Positions 1 to 9,165 of a stretch of 64,000 nucleotides of DNA are shown one piece after another. The position numbers were made by a program, and so were the translations under genes. Under the pieces are notes generated by a model, which searched no databases, was not told where the DNA came from, and saw nothing but the letters and a program-made list of their open reading frames with translations. How positions within the stretch are numbered: position 1 is the stretch's first letter; each line of letters opens with the position of its first letter. The DNA is from Olivibacter sp. SDN3 (lineage in GTDB: Bacteria > Bacteroidota > Bacteroidia > Sphingobacteriales > Sphingobacteriaceae), in NCBI RefSeq assembly GCF_014334135.1, contig NZ_CP060497.1:6014001-6078000 (forward strand). The letters are read 5' to 3'.

Positions 1-81
1 AAAAAGAAACAATTCATCAACAGGCTCTATATTAGATCAATAACATGCGAACAGGCTTTTTCAGCAATAAACTAAAAATAC

Positions 82-112
82 TTGCATAAACAAAAACATT
101 TTCTGATATTTG
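82..112 (+). promoter_or_regulatory. Possible promoter of the rpmB operon
   Basis: A TTG at 82-84 and GATATTTG at 105-112 lie 20 nt apart. This resembles the Bacteroidota housekeeping promoter (TTTG, about 19-20 nt, TAnnTTTG), but the -7 box lacks the leading TA. It would start transcription about 45 nt before rpmB. The match is imperfect, so this is a weak call. Confidence 0.3.
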
Positions 113-163
113 CAAACTCTTTAAGAAAAGAAGTTTTTAACAGAACGAATATAGCATATAGTC

Positions 164-397
164 ATGTCAAGAATTTGTGATTTAACAGGTAAAGCAGCAT
201 TAAACGGATACAACGTTTCTAATTCTAACGTTAAAACCAAGCGTAAATTTTACCCTAACCTTCAAACAAAAAGGTTCTTTATCCCGGAAGAAAACCGTTG
301 GATTACTTTAAAAGTATCTACATCTGCGATCAAAACCATCAACAAAAATGGTATTACAGCAGTGATTAACAAGTTTATCAAAAAAGGATACGTTTAG
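164..397 (+). CDS. rpmB: 50S ribosomal protein bL28
   Basis: This 77-residue protein is the large-subunit ribosomal protein bL28. It begins with the family signature MSRICDLTGKAALNGYNVSN and carries the basic stretch KTKRKFYPNLQTKRF that contacts 23S rRNA. Length is normal for the family. It has only one cysteine, so it is the form without the zinc-binding cysteine pairs. It is followed on the same strand by rpmG and DUF4295, an arrangement I know from other Bacteroidota, which suggests a ribosomal-protein operon. No Shine-Dalgarno sequence is visible before the ATG, as is usual in this phylum. Confidence 0.97.
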   Translation: MSRICDLTGKAALNGYNVSNSNVKTKRKFYPNLQTKRFFIPEENRWITLKVSTSAIKTINKNGITAVINKFIKKGYV

Positions 398-478
398 TTT
401 TAGGTATTACGCTAAAATCTATTTATCCTGTAGTACAAAATATATCCCGCAGATTTGCGGCATTAAGACAAAATAAAA

Positions 479-661
479 ATGGCTAAAAAAGGTAACAGAG
501 TTCAGGTAATTTTAGAGTGTACCGAACATAAAGAAAGTGGCCAACCGGGCATGTCTCGTTATATCACCACTAAGAATAAGAAAAATACTACAGAACGTTT
601 GGAATTGAAAAAATTCAATCCCGTACTTAAAAAAGTAACCGTTCATAAGGAGATTAAGTAA
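479..661 (+). CDS. rpmG: 50S ribosomal protein bL33
   Basis: This 60-residue protein is bL33, a small protein of the large ribosomal subunit near the E site. The family pattern [17 protein letters not shown], then [11 protein letters not shown] and [10 protein letters not shown], is clear. Only one cysteine is present, so it is the zinc-independent (C-minus) type. It sits 81 nt after rpmB and 42 nt before the DUF4295 gene in the same direction, most likely in one transcript. Confidence 0.97.
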   Translation: MAKKGNRVQVILECTEHKESGQPGMSRYITTKNKKNTTERLELKKFNPVLKKVTVHKEIK

Positions 662-703
662 ATCTTTAATAATTGCCCACCAAGGGCCTAAAGAATAAAA
701 GAA

Positions 704-889
704 ATGGCTAAGAAAACCGTTGCAACCCTTAAAACAGGTAAAGGTAAAGATTACACAAAAGTAATTACCGCCGTTAAATCACCAAAAACTGGTGCTTATA
801 CGTTCAAAGAATTAATCGCTCACAACGATCATATTAAAGACGCCGTTGAAGCAGCAAAAGAAATTGTTGCAGAAAACGCCGCTCAGTAA
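704..889 (+). CDS. DUF4295 protein, probable ribosomal protein bL38
   Basis: This 61-residue basic protein starts MAKKTVATLKTGKGKDYTKV and ends in an alanine- and glutamate-rich helix. It matches the DUF4295 family, found in Bacteroidota directly behind rpmG. A cryo-EM structure of the Flavobacterium johnsoniae ribosome revealed a new large-subunit protein, bL38; I believe DUF4295 is that protein, but I recall the link rather than prove it here. The position in a ribosomal-protein operon and the basic composition agree. A terminator follows about 20 nt downstream, so the operon ends here. Confidence 0.85.
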   Translation: MAKKTVATLKTGKGKDYTKVITAVKSPKTGAYTFKELIAHNDHIKDAVEAAKEIVAENAAQ

Positions 890-910
890 TAAAGTGACCT
901 AAAATATATA

Positions 911-945
911 AGGCCGTTCCGATTTATATTGGAAGGGCTTTTTTT
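911..945 (+). terminator. Terminator after the ribosomal-protein genes
   Basis: Arms 913-920 and 931-938 pair with one internal mismatch (GCC and TTCC against GGAA and GGC) around a 10-nt loop, followed by a run of T at 939-945. It lies 22 nt behind the DUF4295 stop and separates this operon from ftsY. Confidence 0.75.
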
Positions 946-1070
946 GTTTAAACTGCTGCTACTATTTGTTTTCCCAAGGTCCGAATCATTATATCTAGCA
1001 GGTCATATAATCAAGTTAAAACAGTATCTTTACAGGGTATAGCAATTTATTTCTTGTACATTATTTAATT

Positions 1071-2033
1071 ATGGGATTATTTGATTTTTTTAAAAAAAAG
1101 GAACAGACCCCCGAAGTTCAGGAAGCTTTAGAAAAAGGTTTAGAAAAAACAAAAGAAGGTTTCTTCACGAAGATCACCAAAGCTGTGGTTGGCAAATCAA
1201 CAGTAGATGATGACGTGTTAGATGATCTGGAAGAGATATTGGTAACGTCTGATGTTGGTGTTACTACCACGCTGAAAATAATAGAACGCATAGAAGATCG
1301 GGTAGCTAGAGACAAGTATGTTAATACGTCTGAACTTAACGGCATCTTACGGGATGAGATTCAGGCATTATTAGCTGAAAATAACAGTGAAGATTTTGAA
1401 AACTTTGAATACGGCAAACATAAACCGTACGTAATCATGGTAGTCGGGGTTAATGGCGTAGGTAAAACTACCACCATTGGCAAATTGGCCCATAAATTAA
1501 AAGAGGCCGATAACAAGGTAGTGCTCGGAGCAGCAGACACATTCAGGGCCGCAGCTGTTGATCAAATAAAGCTGTGGGGTGAACGGGTTGGTGTAAGAGT
1601 GGTTGCTCAATCGATGGGATCAGACCCTGCCTCTGTTGCATTTGACACTGTCCAATCCGCCGTTGCTAACGGTGAAGATGTGGCTATTATTGATACTGCC
1701 GGTCGTCTACATAACAAGCTGGCGCTTATGAACGAGCTTACCAAAATAAAAAATGTTATGAAAAAGGTAGTACCAGGTGCTCCACACGAAATATTATTGG
1801 TGCTCGACGCTTCTACCGGGCAAAATGCCATTGAGCAGTGTAAACAGTTCACCCAAGCTACCGATGTTAATGCGCTGGCTTTGACAAAGCTGGACGGCAC
1901 GGCCAAGGGTGGAGTGGTAATAGGTATATCTGATCAATTCAAAATACCTGTAAAGTATATCGGTGTAGGCGAAAGTATAAACGACTTACAACTATTTAAT
2001 AAAAAAGAATTTGTGGACTCCCTCTTTAAATAG
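1071..2033 (+). CDS. ftsY: Signal recognition particle receptor FtsY
   Basis: FtsY is the SRP receptor GTPase that docks ribosome-SRP complexes at the membrane for co-translational insertion through SecYEG. The 320-residue protein has a short charged N-terminus (MGLFDFFKKKEQ), the helical N domain, then the G domain with GVNGVGKTTTIGKLA (P-loop, about 126-140), DTAGR (about 213-217) and TKLDGTAKGG (about 277-286). It lacks the long acidic A domain of the E. coli protein, as is usual in Bacteroidota. It is followed 14 nt later by rimO, so the two are probably cotranscribed. Confidence 0.97.
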   Translation: MGLFDFFKKKEQTPEVQEALEKGLEKTKEGFFTKITKAVVGKSTVDDDVLDDLEEILVTSDVGVTTTLKIIERIEDRVARDKYVNTSELNGILRDEIQALLAENNSEDFENFEYGKHKPYVIMVVGVNGVGKTTTIGKLAHKLKEADNKVVLGAADTFRAAAVDQIKLWGERVGVRVVAQSMGSDPASVAFDTVQSAVANGEDVAIIDTAGRLHNKLALMNELTKIKNVMKKVVPGAPHEILLVLDASTGQNAIEQCKQFTQATDVNALALTKLDGTAKGGVVIGISDQFKIPVKYIGVGESINDLQLFNKKEFVDSLFK

Positions 2034-2047
2034 GGAAAAGGGATAAG

Positions 2048-3379
2048 ATGAGGACAAAAAAAAAGACACCAATACAGCCGCAAAAACCACGTGTCAACGT
2101 GATTACACTGGGCTGCTCGAAAAACATTCATGATAGCGAAGTGCTCATGGGGCAACTCAAAGGCAACAACATGGAAGTTGTACATGAAGCTAATAACATC
2201 TATAAGGACGATATTGTCGTCATAAACACCTGCGGCTTTATAGACAATGCCAAGCAAGAATCAATTGACACCATTTTACAATATAGTGCATTAAAGGATG
2301 AAGGCAAACTAAATAAGGTTATTGTTACCGGTTGCCTTTCCGAGCGATATAAGCCCGAGCTTGAATCAGAAATTCCGAACGTAGATGCCTATTTCGGGAC
2401 AAATGACCTGCAAAACCTGTTAACTACCGTGGGGGCTGATTATAAATATGAGCTCTTGGGCGAAAGGATGCTTAGCACACCCAATCACTATGCTTATTTT
2501 AAAATAGCTGAAGGCTGCAATCGGCCCTGTTCTTTCTGTGCAATTCCGCTTATGCGCGGAAAACATATTTCAAAACCTATTGAAGATCTGGTAAAGGAGG
2601 CTAAACATTTGGCAAAAAACGGCACAAAAGAACTTATTCTAATTGCACAGGATTTAACTTATTATGGGTTGGATATCTATGGTAAACGTAACCTTGCCGA
2701 CTTGTTGAGGCACCTTTCGGATGTAGAAGGAATCGAGTGGATCCGATTACAATACGCTTATCCATCAGGTTTTCCGATGGACATATTAGAGGTGATGAAC
2801 GAAAGGGATAATATCTGTAATTATCTGGACATGCCCTTACAGCATATCTCAGACAGTATGTTGAAATCAATGCGCCGTGGAACCACTAAACAAAAAACTA
2901 TCGATTTAGTGAATGCCATTCGCGATAAAGTGCCTGATATTGCCTTGAGGACAACCCTTATCTGTGGGTACCCGGGGGAAACGCAAAAAGATTTCGAAGA
3001 AATGAAAGTATGGGTAGAAAATACTAGGTTTGACCGCCTGGGCTGCTTCACTTATTCACATGAAGAAAAAACCCATGCCTATGCCCTAGACGACAACATA
3101 TCGCAAGAAGTAAAGGAAAGCCGGGTAGAAGAAATCATGGACATCCAACAGGGAATTTCATACGAGATCAACCAAAACAAGGTAAACAAAACCTTCAAAG
3201 TGATGATTGATAAGTTAGAAAGCGATTACCTTATTGGTCGTACAGAGTATGACTCACCCGAAGTCGATAACGAAGTGCTCATTTCAGTAACAGAAAACTA
3301 TGCCAGTGTAGGCAGATTTGTAGAAGTACAAGTTAACAGGGCAGAAGATTTTGATCTTTATGGAACAATTGTAAAATAA
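2048..3379 (+). CDS. rimO: Ribosomal protein uS12 methylthiotransferase RimO
   Basis: RimO is a radical-SAM enzyme that adds a methylthio group to an aspartate of ribosomal protein uS12, using two [4Fe-4S] clusters. Three cysteines of the N-terminal MTTase domain are seen at 23, 62 and 96 (LGCSKN, NTCGF, VTGCLSER). The radical-SAM motif CNRPCSFC gives Cys157, Cys161 and Cys164. A TRAM-type RNA-binding domain fills the C-terminus (about 375-443). The length of 443 residues is standard. It lies directly behind ftsY and ends before a strong terminator. MiaB is the closest alternative, but the LGCSKN start and the SFCAIPLMRGKH segment favour RimO. Confidence 0.95.
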   Translation: MRTKKKTPIQPQKPRVNVITLGCSKNIHDSEVLMGQLKGNNMEVVHEANNIYKDDIVVINTCGFIDNAKQESIDTILQYSALKDEGKLNKVIVTGCLSERYKPELESEIPNVDAYFGTNDLQNLLTTVGADYKYELLGERMLSTPNHYAYFKIAEGCNRPCSFCAIPLMRGKHISKPIEDLVKEAKHLAKNGTKELILIAQDLTYYGLDIYGKRNLADLLRHLSDVEGIEWIRLQYAYPSGFPMDILEVMNERDNICNYLDMPLQHISDSMLKSMRRGTTKQKTIDLVNAIRDKVPDIALRTTLICGYPGETQKDFEEMKVWVENTRFDRLGCFTYSHEEKTHAYALDDNISQEVKESRVEEIMDIQQGISYEINQNKVNKTFKVMIDKLESDYLIGRTEYDSPEVDNEVLISVTENYASVGRFVEVQVNRAEDFDLYGTIVK

Positions 3380-3424
3380 GTGTTCGGTACACTTGCTAAA
3401 CCATTTGAAATGCTATTTTTGTTA

Positions 3425-3455
3425 AACAGGTTGGTGAACACCGATCTGTTTTTTT
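3425..3455 (+). terminator. Strong terminator after rimO
   Basis: Arms 3425-3436 and 3439-3450 form a nearly complete 12-bp stem with two G-T pairs; the innermost pairs open to make the loop. A run of seven T (3449-3455) follows. It ends the ftsY-rimO transcript. The bshC GTG start lies only 17 nt further on, so bshC needs read-through or a start close to this hairpin. Confidence 0.85.
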
Positions 3456-3471
3456 ATTAAAACATAATCAA

Positions 3472-5064
3472 GTGAAGGCAAGTTACATCAATTATAGCGA
3501 CACCAATAGTTTTTCTGAAACCCTTATAGCCTATATAGCAAATAACAAAAAGTTGGCCCCATTTATTGGCAACCGGCCAACCCTAGATGGTTTTAAGAAC
3601 CAGATCGCTCAAAAAAAGGGAAAAACAGATCGCTCCCTACTAGTAAATAACCTACAGGAGCAATATCGGGAGATTGATGAACATTTCAGTGCTGTAAATA
3701 CCAATATTGAACTTCTGGCAGACGAAAACACCTTTACCGTCACAACAGGCCATCAACTCAACATCTTTACCGGTCCGCTTTATTTTATCTTTAAAATCGT
3801 TAGCACTATAAAACTGTGCAACGAGCTTAAGAAACATTTTCCAGAATATAACTTCGTACCCATCTATTGGATGGCAACCGAAGACCATGATTTTGAAGAA
3901 ATCAACCATACCGAGTTGCAGGGAGAAACCATTAAATGGGATATACCTGCTCAGGCAGCTACCGGTCGCATGGAAACACTCTCCATGGCGCGTACTGTTA
4001 AGAAATACAAAAGAATTTTAGGCCTTTCCCATAATTCGGATAAACTGGCAACGCTAGTCGAAAAAGCCTACCTCTCCAATCATAACACTTTGGCCGATGC
4101 CACCCGTTATCTGGTCAACGGCCTATTCGGAAAATACGGTTTGGTGATCCTGGATGGAGATAGGCAACAGCTAAAGAAGACTTTTGCACCTTATATAGAA
4201 CAAGATATTCTTCGGCAAAACAGCTATCGTGAAATTGTCAAAACAACAAAAGCCTTAGAAAAACAAGGTTTTGAAGCACAGGTGCATGCCAGAGAAATCA
4301 ACTTCTTCTATCTCACGGATGAAATACGTGAACGGATTGTGGCTACGAAAGAGGGAAAGTTCCAGGTACTTCATCAGAACAAGTTTTTTACCGAAGAAGA
4401 ACTGTTAAAGGAAATTCATGAGCATCCTGAGCGTTTCAGTCCGAATGTAGTCATGCGTCCACTTTATCAGGAAGTTCTGTTACCAAACCTCTGTTATGTT
4501 GGTGGTGGTGCCGAAATTGTGTACTGGTTGCAATTGAAAAGTAATTTTGAATGCTATAAAGTTGATTACCCCATATTATTACCGCGCAATTCGGCCCTGA
4601 TCTCCAATGAACATCTCGACTATAAAATATTTAGATTAAACCTTACCTTTAAAAGTATTTTCAGAGATGCAGATGATCTAAAAAAAGAATACGTACGTGT
4701 TCACTCAAAACACCGGCTTAACCTAAATGAGGAATGGCTGGAAATTGAAGAGGTATTTGAACGGATAAAAGAACGGGCAGGAAAAATTGACCCGACACTT
4801 AAACCAAGTACCGATGCTATAAAAACAAGATTATGCAAAGCAATCAATAACCTGGAACGAAAGTTTGTGAAAGCCGATAAACTGAATTTTGACGATGCAA
4901 TCTCACAGATTGATAAGATTAAAGAAAAATTCTTTCCAAACGGTCAATTGCAGGAAAGGACAGAGAACTTTGGATTACTCTATGTAAAATATGGCGATGA
5001 ACTTATATCCGATTTACTACGCTATTTTAATCCCTTGGACATGAAATTCACCGTTTTATATTAA
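3472..5064 (+). CDS. bshC: Bacillithiol biosynthesis cysteine-adding enzyme BshC
   Basis: BshC joins cysteine to glucosaminyl-malate in the last step of bacillithiol synthesis, the low-molecular-weight thiol that replaces glutathione in Firmicutes and many Bacteroidota. The 530-residue protein has the family landmarks TVTTGHQLNIFTGPLYFIFK (about 85-104), PIYWMATEDHDFEEINH (about 126-142), an FSPNVVMRPLYQE segment, GGGAEIVYWLQL, and a C-terminal coiled coil of about 440-500 (EEVFERIKERA to QIDKIKEKFFP). Length agrees with the family. The start is the GTG just behind the rimO terminator; no better ATG is available upstream. A GC-rich non-coding island follows. Confidence 0.93.
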   Translation: MKASYINYSDTNSFSETLIAYIANNKKLAPFIGNRPTLDGFKNQIAQKKGKTDRSLLVNNLQEQYREIDEHFSAVNTNIELLADENTFTVTTGHQLNIFTGPLYFIFKIVSTIKLCNELKKHFPEYNFVPIYWMATEDHDFEEINHTELQGETIKWDIPAQAATGRMETLSMARTVKKYKRILGLSHNSDKLATLVEKAYLSNHNTLADATRYLVNGLFGKYGLVILDGDRQQLKKTFAPYIEQDILRQNSYREIVKTTKALEKQGFEAQVHAREINFFYLTDEIRERIVATKEGKFQVLHQNKFFTEEELLKEIHEHPERFSPNVVMRPLYQEVLLPNLCYVGGGAEIVYWLQLKSNFECYKVDYPILLPRNSALISNEHLDYKIFRLNLTFKSIFRDADDLKKEYVRVHSKHRLNLNEEWLEIEEVFERIKERAGKIDPTLKPSTDAIKTRLCKAINNLERKFVKADKLNFDDAISQIDKIKEKFFPNGQLQERTENFGLLYVKYGDELISDLLRYFNPLDMKFTVLY

Positions 5065-5341
5065 TTTAGATTCATGGATTTCGCTGTTAATCTTTGGATA
5101 CGCCACGTAGCTGCAACGCTCGCTCTGCTCACGCCACAAGTTTGCTTATGCGCATCCAAAGCTGCCTCCGAACTTCCAACAGGTTTTGTGACCGTTACAG
5201 ACACGACCTTGGAGGCGGCAGCGGAGCGCGCCCGGATCCAGACGTGGAGCAACGGGCGCAAAACCAATCTTGTTAAAGCGAAATCCCTGGGTTTTGATTT
5301 GGTGGGTAGACAATTGAATGTATATAAAGACTATTAAAGCA
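5065..5341. repeat. GC-rich, hairpin-rich intergenic island A
   Basis: Between bshC and the yjbR-like gene lies a stretch (about 5092-5265) clearly richer in G and C than its surroundings. It holds three inverted repeats in a row: 5092-5103 with 5150-5161 (CTTTGGATACGC against GCGCATCCAAAG, one mismatch), 5161-5169 with 5211-5222 (GCTGCCTCC against GGAGGCGGCAGC, with a 3-nt bulge), and 5228-5234 with 5253-5259 (GCGCCCG against CGGGCGC). Short open frames on both strands cross it but none looks like protein. It may be an interspersed repeat or a structured RNA; I cannot tell without a genome search. Confidence 0.5.
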
Positions 5342-5692
5342 ATGAATATCGAAGAACTAAGAACGTATTGCCTAAGCAAAAAAGGGGTTACCGAAGGTTT
5401 TCCTTTCGGCCCAGACACCTTGGTTTTCAAAGTAGGAGAAAAAATTTTCTTGCTTACAGGCTTAGATTCGAATCCCCTATCCTTCAATGTCAAATGTGAT
5501 CCAGAATGGGCCATTGAACTACGTGAACAGCACCCACATAGTGTGTTGCCTGGTTATCATATGAACAAAAAACATTGGAACACTATTCGCGTGAATGGCG
5601 AACTCCATCGACAACAGCTCGAAAAAATGGTCGACCACAGTTATGAACTGGTATTCAATAGCCTACCGAAAAGCGTGAAAGACATTCTCTAG
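5342..5692 (+). CDS. MmcQ/YjbR family protein
   Basis: This 116-residue protein belongs to the MmcQ/YjbR family, small proteins with a CyaY-like alpha/beta fold often labelled DNA-binding; the true role is unknown. Family marks are MNIEELRTYCLSKKGVTEGF, PFGPDTLVFKVGEKIF, PGYHMNKKHWNTI and the closing SYELVFNSLPK. An upstream in-frame ATG at 5318 would add eight residues (MYIKTIKA) unlike the family, so I place the start at 5342. It stands between the GC-rich island and the large TMEM260-like gene. Confidence 0.88.
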   Translation: MNIEELRTYCLSKKGVTEGFPFGPDTLVFKVGEKIFLLTGLDSNPLSFNVKCDPEWAIELREQHPHSVLPGYHMNKKHWNTIRVNGELHRQQLEKMVDHSYELVFNSLPKSVKDIL

Positions 5693-5787
5693 TGTAACAA
5701 AAACAAAGCGATTTTAATATTTAACATTTAACATTCGGTTTTTAACACTTTCTCCCACTACTTTTAAGGGAATAAAAACCCGAATTT

Positions 5788-8700
5788 ATGGAGATCTCCT
5801 ATACAAAACTCAACAACCTTCTTGGATGGATATGCTGCTTTTTGGCAAGCACCGTATTTTTTTTGACCAAAGAACCCACGGCCAGCTTTTGGGACTGTGG
5901 AGAATTTATAGCAGCCGCCTATAAATTGCAAATTGTTCACCAACCCGGCGCACCCTTGTTTCTACTGATTCAGAATTTATTTTCAAACCTCGCTTTTGCC
6001 GGCACTGGCCATATTGCTTATTGGATGAATACGGGTGCCGCACTATGTAGTGGTTTAACCATCTTATTCCTATTTTGGACCATTACGGCGCTGGCGAAGA
6101 AAGCCATGATAAAAAATCAGGAGATACCTGGCGTACTGCAGACTGCACAGATTATGGGTTCGGGCATCGTAGGTGCTTTAGCCTATGCTTTTTCAGACAC
6201 CTTTTGGTTTTCCGCCGTTGAAAGTGAAGTATATGCCATGTCGTCCTTATCTACAGCTCTTGTCTTTTGGCTCATTCTCAAATGGGAAAACCACGCCCAT
6301 GAGGTACGTTCGGATAAATGGTTGATACTAGTTGCCTTCATCATGGGGCTTTCCATCGGCGTGCACCTATTGAATTTGTTGACTATTCCCGTAATAGCGT
6401 TGGTCATTTATTTTAGAACCCATGAGCAAAGTTCCACAAAGGGCGTATTAAAAACATTGGGTGTAAGTTTCTTGATATTGGCCTTTATTCTGTGGGGGGT
6501 AATTCAATACCTGGTTATGGCAGCGGCACAATTTGATTTCTTTTTTGTTAATCAGCTCGGTTTAGGCTTTGGAAGTGGCATCACCGTTTTCGCCATGCTG
6601 CTGATCGCTGCCATTGTGCTGAGCATTCGCTACTCGATAAATAAAAATAAACCGCGATTAAACTTAGCGCTTATCTGTTTCAGTTTTGTGCTTTTTGGCT
6701 ATAGCTCATTCGCCATGGTAGTTATCCGGGCGGCAGCCAATCCTCCTCTCAATAATTACGCACCGGACAATATTTTTTCCTTTTTAGAATACGTTGCCCG
6801 TGATCAATATGTGGCTACTCCATTAATTACGGGCAAATATTTCGATTCTAAACCAATAGCTGTTAAAAACGGCGCAAACATTTACCGGAAAGATCAGGAT
6901 AAATATACGATCATAGGCAATAAACCGGTATATGAGTACGATCGATCAACACTGTTTCCCCGTGTGCACAGTAGTGAAGCCGGCCGCAGCCACCCGCAAT
7001 TTTACCGTAGCTGGTTGGGTTTGACAACTTCCGAGCAACCTACCTTTATTAGTAATCTACAGTTCTTCATCACCTATCAGTCCGGGGTCATGTTCTGGCG
7101 TTACTTTATGTGGAATTTTGTGGGTCGGCAGAATGATGAAAGTGGTCAACTGGCCAATCTTACAGACGGCAACTGGCTAAGCGGTATAAAACCACTCGAC
7201 AATTTGCGCTTGGGCGGACAATATGCGCTACCACAATCGGCACAAAACGAGCCATCAACTAACCATTTCTATTTTCTACCGCTACTTTTGGGTATCGTGG
7301 GGCTCTTGTGGCACTATAAATCCAGTAAAAAAGATATGGCAGTAGTAGGGCTATTATTTTTCTTTACAGGCCTGGCCATTGTATTGTACTTAAACGACAC
7401 ACCTATGCAGCCACGAGAACGCGATTATGTATATGCAGGTGCTTTCTACGCCTTTACCATCTGGATCGGATTAAGCGTGATGGCTATTATTAAGCTATTA
7501 AAACATAAGCTGCGGCCAAAAGTCGCCACTATCGCAGCTGTAATACTTGCCTTCCTTATGGCGCCGGCATTAATGCTCAAAGAAGGATGGGACGATCACG
7601 ACCGCTCGCATCGGCATACTGCAAGAGATTTATACGCCCGCAACTACCTGGAGTCTTGCGAACCGAATGCCATCCTGTTTACCATAGGCGATAACGACAC
7701 CTTTCCCCTCTGGTATGCGCAGGAGGTAGAAAATATCCGACCCGATGTCAGGATCGTAAACTTGGGTTATTTAAGCTCCGATTGGTATGTCAAACAGATG
7801 CGCGAACAGATGAACGCATCTGCCCCGCTCCCCATAAACATTCCGCCGGAGAAAATTGATAAAGGCATTAGAGATTATCTGGAATATGAAGATTACGGTA
7901 TCTCACAACGCATTGAGATCAAAGATCTATTGGAGGTGATGTTATCTGATCATCCCAGTGATAAATCCACACAGAGCGGCCGGAATTTTCTGCCGACAAA
8001 AAAAATGAAGCTTGCCGTCGACAAACAGGACGTCTTAAAAAATAAAGTCGTTCCGAAAGCATGGGAAGACGCTATCACCGATAGTATGGAATGGGATTTC
8101 AATCAAGATTACATTACCCGAACGCATCTAGCCTTTTTTGATATTTTAGTAAACAATAAGTGGGAACGCCCTATCTATTTCAATGCCATGCCATCCAGTG
8201 AGTTAATGGGCCTGGATAAATATCTGGTCAATGAAGGACTGGTTTTAAAATTGATGCCGGTAGCCTTTAATCAAGAACGAGAGGCAGATGAAATACCGCC
8301 GGCCGGACAACTCAGCAATATCGATGCACTTCATGATAACCTTATGCACAAATATCAATGGGCAAACATTAATAAACTCGCCTATCTGGACCCTATTACC
8401 CGAAATATCATTCCCCAATTCACCAGTAATTTTAATCTGCTATCAAGAGAACTTCTAGTAAAAAACCAACGGGAGAAAGCCAAACAAGTAGCCAATAAAT
8501 GTTTGGATGTGTTACCCAAACAGATCTTATCCATGAATCAGGCGGTAGATTTCTATTTTCTATCAGATACACTGTATGAAGTAGATGATACCGAAAAAGC
8601 GAACGATTTGGTTAAGCGGAATGCCGATTATGTCTCGGAGCAACTTACTTACCAACTGGCCATAGCTCAGGATAAAAAGGGAAGCCATACGATAGATGAA

Positions 8701-8835
8701 AAATCTTTAAGATTAGGTATGGGCATTATACACGCCCTATTGGAAAATACCAAAAAGTACAAACAGACCGCTATAGAAAACCACATTGCTCAGCAATATG
8801 CAAAACTGGAAAAGGAAATCGCAGAAACGATTTAA
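5788..8835 (+). CDS. DUF2723 / TMEM260-like membrane glycosyltransferase
   Basis: This 1015-residue protein has many hydrophobic segments over its first 580 residues and a soluble C-terminal part of about 430 residues with helical repeats at the end. The N-terminus (residues 10-110) has the DUF2723 signature TKEPTASFWDCGEFIAAAYKLQIVHQPGAPLF (quoted pieces: FWDCGEF, HQPGAP), in which the acidic residue after Cys is the likely catalytic base. DUF2723 is the bacterial branch of the family that contains vertebrate TMEM260, a protein O-mannosyltransferase using lipid-linked sugar. By inference it glycosylates proteins or envelope glycans on the outer face of the inner membrane. It stands alone, convergent with the heme cluster. 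Confidence 0.85.
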   Translation: MEISYTKLNNLLGWICCFLASTVFFLTKEPTASFWDCGEFIAAAYKLQIVHQPGAPLFLLIQNLFSNLAFAGTGHIAYWMNTGAALCSGLTILFLFWTITALAKKAMIKNQEIPGVLQTAQIMGSGIVGALAYAFSDTFWFSAVESEVYAMSSLSTALVFWLILKWENHAHEVRSDKWLILVAFIMGLSIGVHLLNLLTIPVIALVIYFRTHEQSSTKGVLKTLGVSFLILAFILWGVIQYLVMAAAQFDFFFVNQLGLGFGSGITVFAMLLIAAIVLSIRYSINKNKPRLNLALICFSFVLFGYSSFAMVVIRAAANPPLNNYAPDNIFSFLEYVARDQYVATPLITGKYFDSKPIAVKNGANIYRKDQDKYTIIGNKPVYEYDRSTLFPRVHSSEAGRSHPQFYRSWLGLTTSEQPTFISNLQFFITYQSGVMFWRYFMWNFVGRQNDESGQLANLTDGNWLSGIKPLDNLRLGGQYALPQSAQNEPSTNHFYFLPLLLGIVGLLWHYKSSKKDMAVVGLLFFFTGLAIVLYLNDTPMQPRERDYVYAGAFYAFTIWIGLSVMAIIKLLKHKLRPKVATIAAVILAFLMAPALMLKEGWDDHDRSHRHTARDLYARNYLESCEPNAILFTIGDNDTFPLWYAQEVENIRPDVRIVNLGYLSSDWYVKQMREQMNASAPLPINIPPEKIDKGIRDYLEYEDYGISQRIEIKDLLEVMLSDHPSDKSTQSGRNFLPTKKMKLAVDKQDVLKNKVVPKAWEDAITDSMEWDFNQDYITRTHLAFFDILVNNKWERPIYFNAMPSSELMGLDKYLVNEGLVLKLMPVAFNQEREADEIPPAGQLSNIDALHDNLMHKYQWANINKLAYLDPITRNIIPQFTSNFNLLSRELLVKNQREKAKQVANKCLDVLPKQILSMNQAVDFYFLSDTLYEVDDTEKANDLVKRNADYVSEQLTYQLAIAQDKKGSHTIDEKSLRLGMGIIHALLENTKKYKQTAIENHIAQQYAKLEKEIAETI

Positions 8836-9165
8836 TTTTATAAAACTTTTTTCCGCAAAAAGTAGGCAAAAGCTCCCGCTGTAGACAGCTGCTCAAAGGT
8901 AGTAACCTGCAAATCGCAGCTGTCTAAGGCGGTTTTTGAGCAATACGAAAGGGCGCTACGGGCAGGCATAAGGAATTATGCGGCTGGCAGAACGGCATCG
9001 GAGCATAGCGTGGAATAGTTTAGGGTTTTATTCATTAAGTGCTTGTTTTCATAGGTATTACTCATTTGTTCGTTTATGGTAAAGGGGCATTCGTGAGGTC
9101 GCTTTGCTTAGTTCATGAGCTTTCAATGGTCGGTTTTGCTCAGCTTTTTCTAAATAAAAAGATTT
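8836..9165. repeat. GC-rich structured intergenic island B
   Basis: This 330-nt gap between two convergent genes contains no credible coding frame. Around 8850-9015 it is richer in G and C and carries inverted repeats: 8882-8892 with 8916-8926 (TAGACAGCTGC against GCAGCTGTCTA, 11 bp perfect, with a small GGT/ACC pairing inside), and a GCATAA/TTATGC hairpin with a GGAA loop near 8968-8983. No strong T run follows either arm, so it is not a standard terminator. It resembles island A in style, though I see no long shared sequence. Confidence 0.45.

Noticed and set aside
5074-5337. Open frame of 87 codons across GC-rich island A, plus others on both strands (5061-5267 and 5146-5514)
   Set aside because: All frames are open only because the patch is GC-rich; no family-like sequence, and inverted repeats run through them.
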